A stretch of 64,000 nt of DNA from Nocardia stercoris (GTDB taxonomy: Bacteria; Actinomycetota; Actinomycetes; Mycobacteriales; Mycobacteriaceae). Both the position numbers and the translations under genes were made by a program. Every line of letters starts with the position of its first letter. Within the stretch, counting starts at the first letter, position 1. A model generated the notes under the pieces. It had not been told where the DNA came from. It saw only the letters and a list, made by a program, of their open reading frames with translations, and did no database searches. Positions 12,001-17,567 of the stretch are shown piece after piece. Location of the stretch: positions 248,001 to 312,000 of the forward strand of contig NZ_RFFH01000008.1 of the NCBI RefSeq assembly GCF_003696265.1. The letters are read 5' to 3'.

Positions 12001-15000
12001 GCCGCTGGCCATGCGGTTGACCGGTGCGCTGGACATCGCGGCCCTCAACGCGGCGATCGCCGACGTCGTGGCGCGGCACGAGTCGCTGCGCACCGTGTAC
12101 CCGCTGACCGACGACGGGCCGGTCCAGGTGATCGTCGCCGGCTACACCGCGCCCGCGGTGTCGGTGACCGAGGTGCCGGCTGCCGAGCTGACCGCGGCCG
12201 TGACCGAGTTCTGGACCGGTGGTTTCGATGTCACCGAGTCGGTGCCGTTGCGGGTGGGCCTGTTCGCGCCGCGCGGGGTGGCCGACGAGTACGTGCTGGT
12301 CGTGGTGGTGCACCACATCGCCTCCGACGGTTCCTCGCTGGCGCCGCTGGCGCGGGACGTGATGGCGGCGTACGCGGCCCGGCAGGCCGGTGTCGCCCCG
12401 CAGTGGGCTCCGCTGGCGGTGCAGTACGCCGACTACGCGCTGTGGCAGCGGGCCCGGCTCGGGGACGAGGCGGACGAGCAGTCGCTGGTCGCGCGCCAGC
12501 TGCGGTTCTGGCGGGACGCGCTCGCCGGGCTGCCCGACCAGCTGGAACTGCCCACCGACCGGCCCCGCCCCGCGGTGGTCTCGCCGGAGGGCGCCCAGGT
12601 CACCTTCGAGGTGGACGCGGAGCTGTCCGAGCGGCTCGCGGCGCTGGGCCGTGATCGCGGCGCCACCCTGTTCATGGTGGTGCACGCGGCATTCGCGGTC
12701 TTGCTGTCCCGGTTGTCCGGGACCGGTGACATCGCGGTCGGAACCCCGGTCGCGGGCCGTGGTGACGCGCGGCTCGACGACGTGATCGGCATGTTCGTCA
12801 ACACCCTGGTGTTGCGGGCGCAGGTCGATCCGGATGCCGGGTTCGACCAGCTGCTGGCCGCGGTGCGCGACGGGGACCTCGCGGCGTTCGACCACGCGGA
12901 TGTGCCGTTCGAGCGGCTCGTCGAGGTGCTCAACCCGGTGCGGTCGACCGCTCGTCATCCGCTGTTCCAGGTCGGTTTCTCCTTCCAGAACTATGCGGAC
13001 GAGGCGTTCGAGCTGAACGGATTGTCGGTCTCGGCAGCCGATTTCGACTACCTCATCTCGCAGTTCGACCTGCACCTGATCGTGGCGGACCGGACCGCCG
13101 CGGCGGACGCCGGGCTGCGGGCGACGCTGACGTATTCGACGGCGCTGTTCGACGCGGCCACCGCCGCCGGTTTCGCGTCCCGGCTGCAGCTGATCCTGGC
13201 CGCGGTCGCGGCCGCGCCCACGACACCGGTCGGTGCCATCGAGGTGCTCGAGCCGGCGGAGCGGGACCGGATCCTGCGGCAGTGGAACGACACCGCCGCG
13301 GCGCTGCCCACGGCGGCCGCCACGCTGCCGGAGCTGCTGGACCGGACCGCCCTCGCGGCCCCGGACGCGGTGGCCCTGGTCGCGCCGGACGGTGCCCGGA
13401 TCAGTTACGCCGAGCTCACGGCCCGGGTGAACCGCCTTGCGCGGCACCTGATCTCGCTCGGCGTGCGGCCGGAGTCCCGGGTGGCCCTGGCGATGCGTCG
13501 TTCGGTCGATCTGGTGGTCGCCATGTACGCGGTGTCCGCGGCGGGTGGTGTCTACGTGCCCGTCGATCCGGATCATCCGGCCGAGCGCACGGAATACGTG
13601 CTGGCGACGGCGGATCCGGTGTGCGTGCTCACCTCGGGCGCCGATCTGCCGATCGACACCGCCCAGGTCCGCATCGACCTGCTGAATCTGGGCCGTTATT
13701 CGGCGGCACCGGTGCGCGACTCCGAACGCCGTGCGGCGCTGCGGGATTCGAACACGTCCTACGTGATCTTCACGTCCGGTTCGACCGGCCGCCCCAAGGG
13801 CGTGGCCGTGCCGCACAGTGCGGTGGTCAACCAGTTGCAGTGGAAGACAGCCGAATTCGGTCTCGGTGCCGACGACGCGGTCCTGCTCAAGACGGCCGCG
13901 ACGTTCGACTTGTCGGTGTGGGAGTTCTGGTCGGCGGCGGTGTGTGGTGGGCGGATGGTGGTCGCGGCGGCCGATGGTCATCGGGATCCGGCGTATCTGA
14001 ACCAGCTGATGGCGCGCGAGGGTGTGACCACGCTGCATGTGGTGCCGTCGATGCTGGATGCGCTGCTCGCCGAATCCGGTGGCAGGCTGACGACTTCGCT
14101 GCGCCGGGTGCTCGCCATCGGTGAGGCCCTGCCCGTCGCGGTGGCTCAGCGGTTCCGCGCGGCCAACCGTGCGGACCTGTTCAACCTGTACGGTCCGACC
14201 GAGGCCGCGGTCTCGATCACCAGCCACCGGGTCACCGAAGCCGACACCGTGTCGGTGTCGATCGGTGCGCCGGAATGGAACAGTGAGGTCTACGTGCTGG
14301 ACGCGCGCCTGCGCCCGGTGCCGGCCGGTGTGTCGGGTGAGCTGTACCTGGCGGGCGTGCAGCTGGCGCGCGGCTACTTCCGGCGCCCGGATCTGACCGC
14401 GGATCGCTTCGTGGCGAACCCGTTCGCCGCCGGTGAGCGCATGTACCGCACCGGTGACCTGGTCGCCTGGAACGGCGACGGTGAGCTGGAGTACCGGGGC
14501 CGCACCGACTTCCAGGTGAAGATCCGTGGTTTCCGGATCGAGCTGGGTGAGATCGAGGCGGCGCTGCTGGCGCTGCCGGAGATCGCCCAGGCCGCGGTGC
14601 TCACCCGGGTCCACCACGGCGGTGACCGCCTGGTCGCCTACGTGGTGGCTACGGGTACGAAACTCGATGTGGCGCAGCTGAAGTCCGCGCTCGGCGCGGC
14701 GCTGCCGTCCTACATGGTGCCGGAGGCCTTCGTCTCGCTGGATGCGTTGCCGCTCAATGCGAACGGCAAGCTGGACCGGAAGGCGTTGCCGGAACCGGTC
14801 TTCGAGGCCAAGACCTATCGGGCTCCGGAAGGCCCGGTGCAGTCCGGGGTCTGCCGGATCTTCGCCGAGGTGCTCGACGTGGAGCGAGTCGGCATGGACG
14901 ACAGCTTCTTCGAGCTGGGCGGTACGTCGCTGACCGCGGTCCGGCTGACCTCGGAGCTGAATGCCGAGTTCGGCGTGAAGGTTCCGGTGCTGGCGGTCTT

Positions 15001-15880
15001 CGCGGACCCGACACCGGCCGGCCTCGCGGGGCAGATCGGCGCGGCGGCCGGTGGGCACCGCATCGAGGTGCCCGACGCGCTGCCGGGCTTCGACCCGACC
15101 GCGGAGGCAGCGCTGGACGTGCTGCTGACGATCCGGGCCGAGGGCAGCCGGGCACCGCTGTTCTGCATCCACCCGATGGGTGGGCTGTCGTGGTGCTTCG
15201 CGCCGCTCACCCAGTACGTCACGGACCGTCCGATCTACGGTCTGCAGACACCGGCCGCCGCGGACCTCGGTTACCTCCCGGATTCGTTGCAGGAGGTGGC
15301 CGCTCGCTACGTGCGCGAGATCCGCGCCGCGCAGCCGGACGGCCCGTACCACCTGCTGGGCTGGTCGCTGGGTGGTGTGCTGGCGCACGAGGTCGCGGTC
15401 CAGCTGGAGGCCGCCGGTGCGCGGGTCGATCTGCTGGTGAACCTGGACTCGCCGCCGGTTCTCGAGGTCACCGACTTCCGGGAGTCGCTGCGGGCGGCGC
15501 TGGCGGAGATCGGGATCGACGACGCGCAGCTGCCCACCGACGGCGATCTGCACGATCTGTCGCCGGAGGCGCTGGCCACCCTGTGCGGCCAGATCCCGGC
15601 GGAGCTGACGACGCTGACGCCCGAGCGGGTACGCAACATCTATCGCAGCGCGGTGCGCTCGGTGGAACTGATCCCCGAGTACCGGCCACCGGTCTTCCAC
15701 GGCCGCCTGGACTACTTCAGCTCGTCGCTGGCGCCGTCCGCGGCCCAGACCTGGCGCGGCTACGTGGACGGCTCGATCGTGGACCGTCCGGTAGCGGCCG
15801 AACATCGGCAGATGGCCTCGATGGACGCGCTGGCCGTGATCGGGCCTGCCGTCGAAGAGCTGCTGCTCGGACTCAATTAG
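2..15880 (+). CDS. Non-ribosomal peptide synthetase, 3' part (five A-T modules and terminal thioesterase)
   Basis: Multimodular NRPS cut by the left edge; the reading frame is open from base 2 and at least 5292 residues are present. Domain order by nucleotide: C1 C-terminal piece 2-480 (DDMIGMFVNT motif), A1 535-2010, T1 2050-2260, C2 2320-3670, A2 3720-5210, T2 5255-5460, C3 5525-6890, A3 6945-8430, T3 8465-8670, C4 8735-10020, A4 10100-11610, T4 11650-11860, C5 11930-13260, A5 13320-14790, T5 14825-15030, TE 15130-15870. Each A domain keeps the SGSTG-x-PKG loop and the GK-[LV]-DR lysine; carriers have GGNSL, T5 has GGTSL. C domains have HHxxxDG except C4 (HHIAGDA). TE has GWSLGG near 15360 and a late His (AEHRQ). 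Codes read by eye: A1 DALFQGGIVK, A2 DVGNVAAVYK, A3 and A5 DLWHLILVSK, A4 DVWSLALVHK; no substrate can be assigned safely. No epimerase is visible. The TE implies release or cyclisation of the finished peptide. An MbtH gene follows after 22 bases. Confidence 0.97.
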   Translation: MDDMIGMFVNTLALRTQPESGRTFAELLAQTRAVDTAAFAHATVPFEQIVAELGIETEQNRNPLFSVALNYLPLEDGSHGVPGLVLEAIELAETVAKFDLTFGVGAELDVDGHLPIELVYAVDLFDEQSAATLLRRFSRVLGAVLADPEVRIGDIDLLTPIEHTESVTRSGGPALAARTLPELIRAAVTGNPDGPALILGSRQLSYREVDAASTRLARLLIARGIGAEDVVAVSIPRSFESMIAFWAVAKTGAVFLPVDPTYPADRIQHMLTDSAAAVGITVAASAAGLPGDVAWLVVDGAAESALITTQDPAPLTDADLVRPVRVANPVWLVYTSGSTGLPKGAAVTHSGLTAVTGALRNRTPITAADRVLHRSSPSFDAAMLELLWALAAGAATVIVPPDVFGGDELTAVVEAGGATHTFMTPSVLQTMDPARMPTVKFLQIGGEGFGLDLVERWDIGGRTVHNGYGPTETTIVATVSAPLHADQRLVLGPLAPGVSGMVLDERLRPVPDGVSGELYLAGPGLGRGYHDRFSLTAERFVAHPYLAGQRMYRTGDVARWVRSAQGTVLEYQGRSDDQVKVRGLRIELGEIDAVLTAHDDVATAVTLGWTTSSGDTALVSYVVPAAGHVVDPEQLRAFAGRSLISYMVPASIMVIDALPLTPVGKLDRRALPEPVFRVAEFRAPVSATEIGVAEIVAEVLELERAGLDDDFFALGGNSLSAVRLAARLAARFDAEVTVRAVFSHPTVADLAAALDATAPQRESVALVPRTGTGPVPLSLAQQRLWFLNRFDRESAVYNVPMALRLSGALDVAAMTAAIADVVARHEVLRTVYPMTESGPVQVIRSLDEVTLPRLSVVEVPAAELVSTVSAFGSTGFDVTGQIPLRVALYAPAGVPDEYVLIVVAHHIAVDGVSLAPLAADVMAAYVARSHGRTPEWAPLPVQYADYALWQRERLGAESDPDSLVSRQLGFWTRALAGLPDQLELPTDRSRPAVISPAGSRVPVTVDAELHARLAELARTNGVTLFMVVHAAFAALLARLSGGTDIAVGTPVAGRGVAELDRLVGTFVNTLVLRTEVDPAAGFDALLRRVRDADLAALSHQDVPFERLVEVLNPVRSTARHPLFQVGFSFNNMAEHRFELPGLTVAEAEFDSRVSMFDLHLVLADGYADSGAPRGISGELTFATALFDESTAARFAAMFERLLTAIVAAPTAPVGDLALLDAAERDAVVVRRNDTGHPVDGAATLSALLTERLAADPAAVALVTADGVEISFAELAARVHRLARHLIGLGVGPESRVALMLPRSVELVVAMYAVTAAGGAYVVVDPNGAAERAAYVLATAKPVCVLADAPTAARLPADAGVAPVLVVDTLDLSDVSAAAVTDADRRAPVRASNTAYVLFTSGSTGRPKGVAVPHGAVVNQLRWQTAEFGLTGDDVVALKTPATFDVSVGEFWAPVASGARLVIAADDGHRDPVYLNELIARHRVTVLNVVPSMLDALLAESGGALTDSLRWVVAAGEALPAAAAQRFRRHNTAALVNAYGPTEAAVYVTSHAVTDADQVSMPIGVPLWNTRVYVLDARLQPVPDGVAGELYLAGSQLAHGYFERPDLSADRFVADPFVAGARMYRTGDLVTWNADGELDYRGRTDFQVKIRGLRIELGEIEAALLRRPGITATVVVAHRDGNGDRLVAYVVAENVVDQRAVQSALSAELPSYMVPAVIMQLDALPLNASGKVDRKALPVPEIERTVFRAPVSPVEQLVAGVFAAVLEIEPGSIGLDDDFFVLGGNSLVATRVAARLGEALNTRVPVRQLFEASTVAALAAQLGRWATAGGRKALVAGPRPERIPLSSAQQRMWFLNRFAVGAHDAEASAYNVPAAVRLTGDLDVAALRAAIGDVVARHEVLRTIYPDTEAGAVQVILPVARAVPELEVRELDAAGLEAAVLEVLGTTFDVTAAVPFRVVLFRLAGTGSATAEYVLAMAVHHIAGDGSSMGPLTRDLMLAYAARVGGEAPAWAPLSVQYADYSIWQRELLGSEDDPESVAAQQISYWRRELAGLPDQLELPSDRPRPPVQSFAGGRAEVELSAELHAALQDLARTEGATLFMVVHTALAVLLARLSGTDDIAIGTPVAGRGEAVLDDLIGMFVNQLVFRTRVEAGAPFTELLARQRETDLAAFANADVPFERLVEVLNPVRSTARHPLFQVGLSFQNLAQIELALPGLTVAGLEFDGGVSQFDLHLIVSDRYDESGAPQGISGFFTYATDLFDAATVAGFVRRFERLLLAVVAAPRTAVGDLELLDAAERAAAVTARNATAHAVDTTATLASALQHTMAATPAAVALVAADGSAVTYGELSQRVNRLARQLIALGVGPESRVALAFRRSVDLVVAMYAVTVAGGAYVPVDPDQPAERVGYILDAAAPVCVLTDTDADFAARHTVSAPLLWLDALDLSAVADAPVTDADRTAPLRVSNTAYVIFTSGSTGRPKGVAVPHSAVVNQLQWKTAEFGLGADDAVLLKTAATFDLSVWEFWSAAVCGGRLVIAAADGHRDPAYLNQLMAREGVTTLHVVPSMLDALLTESGGVLSGSLRRVLAIGEALPATVAQRFRAANRADLFNLYGPTEAAVSITSHLVTDADRGSVSIGAPEWNSRVYVLDARLHPVPDGVSGELYLAGAQLARGYFGRADLTADRFVADPFVPGERMYRTGDLVAWNADGELEYRGRTDFQVKIRGFRIELGEIEAALLALPGVAQTAVLARSGATGDRLVAYLVGADLDVAQVKSALAAVVPSYMVPEAFVALDALPLNINGKLDRKALPEPEFEAVAYRAPGTPQEEAVAAVFAEVTGADVPVGADDDFFALGGNSLLAMRLVTRVNAVLGAAISLREVFEAPTVAGLAARAAAGGPALPALVAGERPERIPLSPAQTRMWLLNRLDPASGTYNIPAAVRIRGEFDTAMLAAALADVVARHEVLRTIYPVDADGTGYQVILPAGTEAELIVESAGPDLRDRIERFGWAGFDLTTELPVRAMLVRESADSCVLVLVLHHIAGDAASTEPLLRDLITAYLSRTMHAAPGWAPLPVQYADYALWQHRVLEQVGGAELEYWRTALAGAPDELALPTDRPRPVEMSGRGADTSARIGAEIAQLLPVVAAAHRTTGFMVVHAALAVLLARLSASDDIVIGTPIAGRGEGALDDLVGMFVNTLSLRTQPRSDRTFAGLLAQTRTVDTAAFAHATVPFEQVVAELGIEVDASRNPVFSVALNYLSFGDNSPQVPGLRLEGIDFAEPPAKFDLTFAVADRADADGTLPIVLTYATDLFDEATAAGLLRRFGRVLAAVLRDPDLLIGDIPLLTAAEAQRELVGYNDTERDLGTATTVLELFDAQVRATPGAVAIVDREAGAELTYAEFAARVHRLARHLIGAGVGPETLVALGLRRSLDFVVALYAIMEAGGAYVALDLDQPAERLGYVLDTARPVCLLTTGRDRADLDEVVRSAAITAPVVDLDGVDLAPYPAEPVTDADRIAPLRGSNVAYVLFTSGSTGRPKGVAVPHTGVLNQIRWITAEYGLDAADVVLFKTPATFDVSVWELFGPLIVGARLVVATADGHRDPGYLAEVIAAEQVTITSFVPSMLSVFADAVSALPPAAASIASLRALLVAGEAFTSEHVTALRRVSPAELYNLYGPTEFTVHAIHAPALDGVPGAVPIGLPVWNAQAYVLDARLRPVPAGVAGELYLAGNQVTRGYFGRPDLTADRFVANPFGAGDRLYRTGDVVRRNRDGQIVYLGRTDFQVKVRGLRIELGEIDSVLGSHESVGLAVTVGHTGTDGQVSLVSYVVPAVGRVIDADELRGFAARSLTAYMVPSAIMVLDALPLNAVGKLDRKALPEPVFRVAEFRAPVTATEIGVAEILAELLGLDRAGLDDDFFALGGNSLTAVKLAARLGSRFGVQVALRTVFTHATVAALAAAVDGTAPGAGDIALVPRTVDGPVALSPAQQRMWFLNRFDGESAAYNMPLAMRLTGALDIAALNAAIADVVARHESLRTVYPLTDDGPVQVIVAGYTAPAVSVTEVPAAELTAAVTEFWTGGFDVTESVPLRVGLFAPRGVADEYVLVVVVHHIASDGSSLAPLARDVMAAYAARQAGVAPQWAPLAVQYADYALWQRARLGDEADEQSLVARQLRFWRDALAGLPDQLELPTDRPRPAVVSPEGAQVTFEVDAELSERLAALGRDRGATLFMVVHAAFAVLLSRLSGTGDIAVGTPVAGRGDARLDDVIGMFVNTLVLRAQVDPDAGFDQLLAAVRDGDLAAFDHADVPFERLVEVLNPVRSTARHPLFQVGFSFQNYADEAFELNGLSVSAADFDYLISQFDLHLIVADRTAAADAGLRATLTYSTALFDAATAAGFASRLQLILAAVAAAPTTPVGAIEVLEPAERDRILRQWNDTAAALPTAAATLPELLDRTALAAPDAVALVAPDGARISYAELTARVNRLARHLISLGVRPESRVALAMRRSVDLVVAMYAVSAAGGVYVPVDPDHPAERTEYVLATADPVCVLTSGADLPIDTAQVRIDLLNLGRYSAAPVRDSERRAALRDSNTSYVIFTSGSTGRPKGVAVPHSAVVNQLQWKTAEFGLGADDAVLLKTAATFDLSVWEFWSAAVCGGRMVVAAADGHRDPAYLNQLMAREGVTTLHVVPSMLDALLAESGGRLTTSLRRVLAIGEALPVAVAQRFRAANRADLFNLYGPTEAAVSITSHRVTEADTVSVSIGAPEWNSEVYVLDARLRPVPAGVSGELYLAGVQLARGYFRRPDLTADRFVANPFAAGERMYRTGDLVAWNGDGELEYRGRTDFQVKIRGFRIELGEIEAALLALPEIAQAAVLTRVHHGGDRLVAYVVATGTKLDVAQLKSALGAALPSYMVPEAFVSLDALPLNANGKLDRKALPEPVFEAKTYRAPEGPVQSGVCRIFAEVLDVERVGMDDSFFELGGTSLTAVRLTSELNAEFGVKVPVLAVFADPTPAGLAGQIGAAAGGHRIEVPDALPGFDPTAEAALDVLLTIRAEGSRAPLFCIHPMGGLSWCFAPLTQYVTDRPIYGLQTPAAADLGYLPDSLQEVAARYVREIRAAQPDGPYHLLGWSLGGVLAHEVAVQLEAAGARVDLLVNLDSPPVLEVTDFRESLRAALAEIGIDDAQLPTDGDLHDLSPEALATLCGQIPAELTTLTPERVRNIYRSAVRSVELIPEYRPPVFHGRLDYFSSSLAPSAAQTWRGYVDGSIVDRPVAAEHRQMASMDALAVIGPAVEELLLGLN

Positions 15881-15902
15881 CCACGGACGAAAGGTATGTC
15901 GT

Positions 15903-16121
15903 ATGCGAAACCCCTTCGACGACGATGATGCGCAGTTCTACGTACTGGTCAACGAGGAGGGCGAACATTCGCTGTGGCCGGTGTTCGCGTCGGTCCCGAG
16001 TGGGTGGACCATTGCCCACGGCCCGAATGCCAGACAGGCCTGTCTGGACTATGTCGAGTCGCACTGGACGGATATGCGCCCGCAATCGCTGGTCGACTCG
16101 ATGAGCAGTGAAGCCAACTGA
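15903..16121 (+). CDS. mbtH: MbtH-like NRPS accessory protein
   Basis: 72 residues, normal length for the family. Visible family signatures are the N-terminal NPFDDDDAQFYVLVNEEGE, the HSLWPVF core, a single GW, and the C-terminal ARQACLDYVESHWTDMRP block. MbtH proteins bind NRPS adenylation domains and are often needed for their solubility and activity. The ATG is chosen because GAAAGG lies about eight bases upstream (15889-15894) and the protein then starts at the usual MRNPFDD. It sits 22 bases after the stop of the upstream NRPS and is almost certainly co-transcribed. It is the only MbtH gene in the window, so it may also serve the second NRPS at 41005. Confidence 0.97.
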   Translation: MRNPFDDDDAQFYVLVNEEGEHSLWPVFASVPSGWTIAHGPNARQACLDYVESHWTDMRPQSLVDSMSSEAN

Positions 16122-16158
16122 GGCCTGCCGTGCTGTGCGCTGTAAGAGCCCCTGCACT

Positions 16159-16211
16159 GCGCCCTGGGAACAGTCCGGGGCGCGTAGCCGCGGCGGTGTC
16201 CGATGCCGCGG
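16159..16211 (+). terminator. Two consecutive GC-rich hairpins after mbtH
   Basis: GCGCCC (16159-16164) pairs with GGGCGC (16178-16183), and CCGCGGC (16188-16194) pairs with GCCGCGG (16205-16211) over a 10-base loop. No T-run follows, as is common for actinobacterial terminators. Placement 38 bases after the mbtH stop suits the end of the NRPS-mbtH transcript. Termination is inferred. Confidence 0.4.
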
Positions 16212-16758
16212 TGCGCGGGCCCGCCGGAAAGCCATCGACATTACCGTCGCGGGCCGCTGTTCGGCAGCGGTTCGGAAACTGTGGTATTGGCGTGAAACAG
16301 CCGCGGGAAGGCCTTCGGCTATTCGATTTACCGGCATGTGATAGGGCGCACATGTCTCTGAACAGCGCTTATTTCACTTCGATATGGCGAATTTGAGCAC
16401 AGTGCAGACAAAACGTGACGTATCTGGCATCATCTACAGCGCCTTGAAGATCGAGACCGATCCGCGATCTCGGCACGGCGTGTCGAGACGGTGTCGTCCT
16501 CAGGGGCATTCGGGCCGGACTGTGCGCCGGGACGGATGCCACCGAGCAGATCGGCCTATCGGCCGGTTCGCTGGGAGCTGCTCGTCGTCGCTCTCCGGAG
16601 TCGATCGGCGCCACCGGCCGTGCCGGTCACGGGGGAGTTGCTGATGTCAGCACTGCCTGTGCCCGTATGGGCCGGAGTGCCGGACGGATTGCCGCTCCCG
16701 GTCCGGTGCGCCGCCGATTGTGCCTCTCCGCGCGGGCCGTTCGGCACTCGAACACGTC

Positions 16759-16851
16759 CGGTGGTCGAAAGACCATCGGCCGACCAAGGACTCGGAACCG
16801 GGCTAGCGGTTCCGCACGGTCGTACCGGCTTCCGAGCCGGAGTGTCCGTGG
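16759..16851 (+). ncRNA. Structured 5' leader: three hairpins in series upstream of a Thr-rich mini-gene
   Basis: Hairpin 1: a 9-bp stem 16759-16767/16772-16780 (one G-U) closed by a GAAA tetraloop. Hairpin 2: CGGAACC 16794-16800 with GGTTCCG 16809-16815, 8-base loop. Hairpin 3: CCGGCT 16826-16831 with AGCCGG 16836-16841 over a TCCG loop, extended below a symmetric 5x5 internal loop by CACGG 16816-16820 with CCGTG 16847-16851. The last stem ends seven bases before the ribosome-binding site AGAGG of the GTG-started gene at 16874. I recognise no known riboswitch family. Either a regulatory leader, or chance structure within a weak overlapping frame. Confidence 0.45.
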
Positions 16852-16873
16852 CTTATGAGAGGAAGTACCACCA

Positions 16874-17134
16874 GTGACCACCACCACTGTCCCGGTGACC
16901 ACCACCGTGCCCGTGACCACCACGGTTCCGGTCACCACGACCGTGCCTGTGACCACCACCGTGCCGGTGACCACCACGACCGCCGTGACCACGACCACCA
17001 CGGCCGTCACCACCACGACCGCCACGGCGACGACGACCACCACGACGACCGACCCGACCGCGATGTACGGGCAGATGCTGACCCAGGTGCTGAACTTCCT
17101 CGCCGCCGGCAGCTCGATCGGTTACCAGCCCTGA
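16874..17134 (+). CDS. Thr/Val/Pro-repeat mini-protein 1
   Basis: 86 residues from a GTG preceded by AGAGG (16858-16862). The N-terminal two thirds is low complexity: MTTTTVPV followed by VTTTVP hexapeptides (about five near-perfect 18-bp units, 16874-16985) and then Thr/Ala runs to about residue 58. The remaining 28 residues are ordinary sequence with an amphipathic helix candidate (AMYGQMLTQVLNFLAAG) ending in GYQP. No signal peptide, no cysteine. I do not recognise a family. A shorter paralogue with the same first residues lies 119 bases downstream, which argues that both are real genes. Possible roles (surface or export-related peptide, partner of the NRPS locus) are speculation. Confidence 0.65.
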   Translation: MTTTTVPVTTTVPVTTTVPVTTTVPVTTTVPVTTTTAVTTTTTAVTTTTATATTTTTTTDPTAMYGQMLTQVLNFLAAGSSIGYQP

Positions 17135-17219
17135 TCCGAGCGGCCGAGCGGCCGGCCGGCCGTATCTGCCTGGTGCTCACTGTTTCAGCCATTGCGGCTG
17201 CCTGACCCACACCCCTGAC

Positions 17220-17234
17220 TCTCGGTCTCCGAGA
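17220..17234 (+). promoter_or_regulatory. Small hairpin before the second mini-gene
   Basis: TCTCGG (17220-17225) pairs with CCGAGA (17229-17234) over a three-base loop, immediately 5' of the ribosome-binding site of the gene at 17254. A second small stem CAGCC/GGCTG lies near 17186-17200. Both may set expression of the second mini-protein relative to the first. Confidence 0.3.
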
Positions 17235-17253
17235 TCGTTGAAGGAGAACCCAC

Positions 17254-17421
17254 ATGACCACTACCACTGTGCCGGTCACCACGACCACGGCGGTTTCCAT
17301 CTCGACGTCCCCGCCGCCGGCGTTCAACACCGGCAGCTCCAGCCTGGACAACGTCGTGAACGCGATCGCGTGGGCCCTGTCGAACGGTTCGTCCATCACG
17401 TTCAACCACGGCGCCCCCTGA
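17254..17421 (+). CDS. Thr/Val/Pro mini-protein 2 (55 residues)
   Basis: 55 residues starting at ATG 17254 with a near-perfect AAGGAG (17241-17246) seven bases upstream, one of the best ribosome-binding sites in the window. It begins MTTTTVPVTTTTAVS, matching mini-protein 1, then a Pro/Ser linker, then an amphipathic segment (SLDNVVNAIAWALSNGSS) and the end TFNHGAP. No signal peptide or cysteine. The shared N-terminus and layout (Thr-rich stretch, short helix, GSSI motif near the end in both: GSSIGYQP and GSSITFNHGAP) show that the two genes are paralogues. Function unknown. Confidence 0.7.
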   Translation: MTTTTVPVTTTTAVSISTSPPPAFNTGSSSLDNVVNAIAWALSNGSSITFNHGAP

Positions 17422-17481
17422 TGTCCGGCAGGCCTGCCGTCCGGCGGGCCTGGCAACCGGCGGGCCTGGTAGCGAATGTCG

Positions 17482-17513
17482 ATGCCGCGGCAGGGTTTTG
17501 CCTGTCGCGGCAT
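17482..17513 (+). terminator. Strong hairpin closing the mini-gene pair
   Basis: ATGCCGCGGCAGG (17482-17494) pairs with CCTGTCGCGGCAT (17501-17513) in a 13-bp stem (one G-U) with a GTTTTG loop, 60 bases after the second mini-gene. It most likely terminates that transcript before the Nudix gene. Confidence 0.6.
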
Positions 17514-17554
17514 TCGGCCTGACCGCACCCGGCGGCTACCGTCACGGTGACGAA

Positions 17555-17567
17555 TACAATGGCCGGT
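17555..17567 (+). promoter_or_regulatory. -10 element TACAAT for a leaderless Nudix transcript
   Basis: TACAAT at 17555-17560 fits the actinobacterial -10 pattern TANNNT and is seven bases from the ATG at 17568, so transcription would begin at or next to the start codon. No ribosome-binding site is present. No clear -35. Confidence 0.4.

Larger units (their letters stand above)
16122..16873. other. 750-bp intergenic region without a convincing gene
   Basis: Between mbtH and the Thr-rich mini-protein genes. Open frames here have mixed third positions unlike neighbouring genes. The stretch 16320-16445 is AT-richer than its surroundings and may hold a promoter, but no clear -35/-10 pair was identified. 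The right end carries several hairpins (16759-16851, listed separately). One 77-codon frame (16644-16877) has a GGGGAG six bases before its ATG and overlaps the next start as GTGA, but its GC3 is only about 65 percent by hand count, so it is not called as a gene. Confidence 0.5.

Noticed and set aside
16644..16877. 77-codon frame with GGGGAG before its ATG and a GTGA overlap with the Thr-rich mini-gene
   Set aside because: GC3 is only about 65 percent by hand count and the translation resembles no protein; the same bases form good hairpins. Kept as the competing explanation for the structured leader.
16627..17043. Minus-strand Val/Thr-rich frame opposite the Thr-rich repeats
   Set aside because: Simple reverse complement of the ACC/GTG repeat codons; no ribosome-binding site and the rest of the frame is non-coding.
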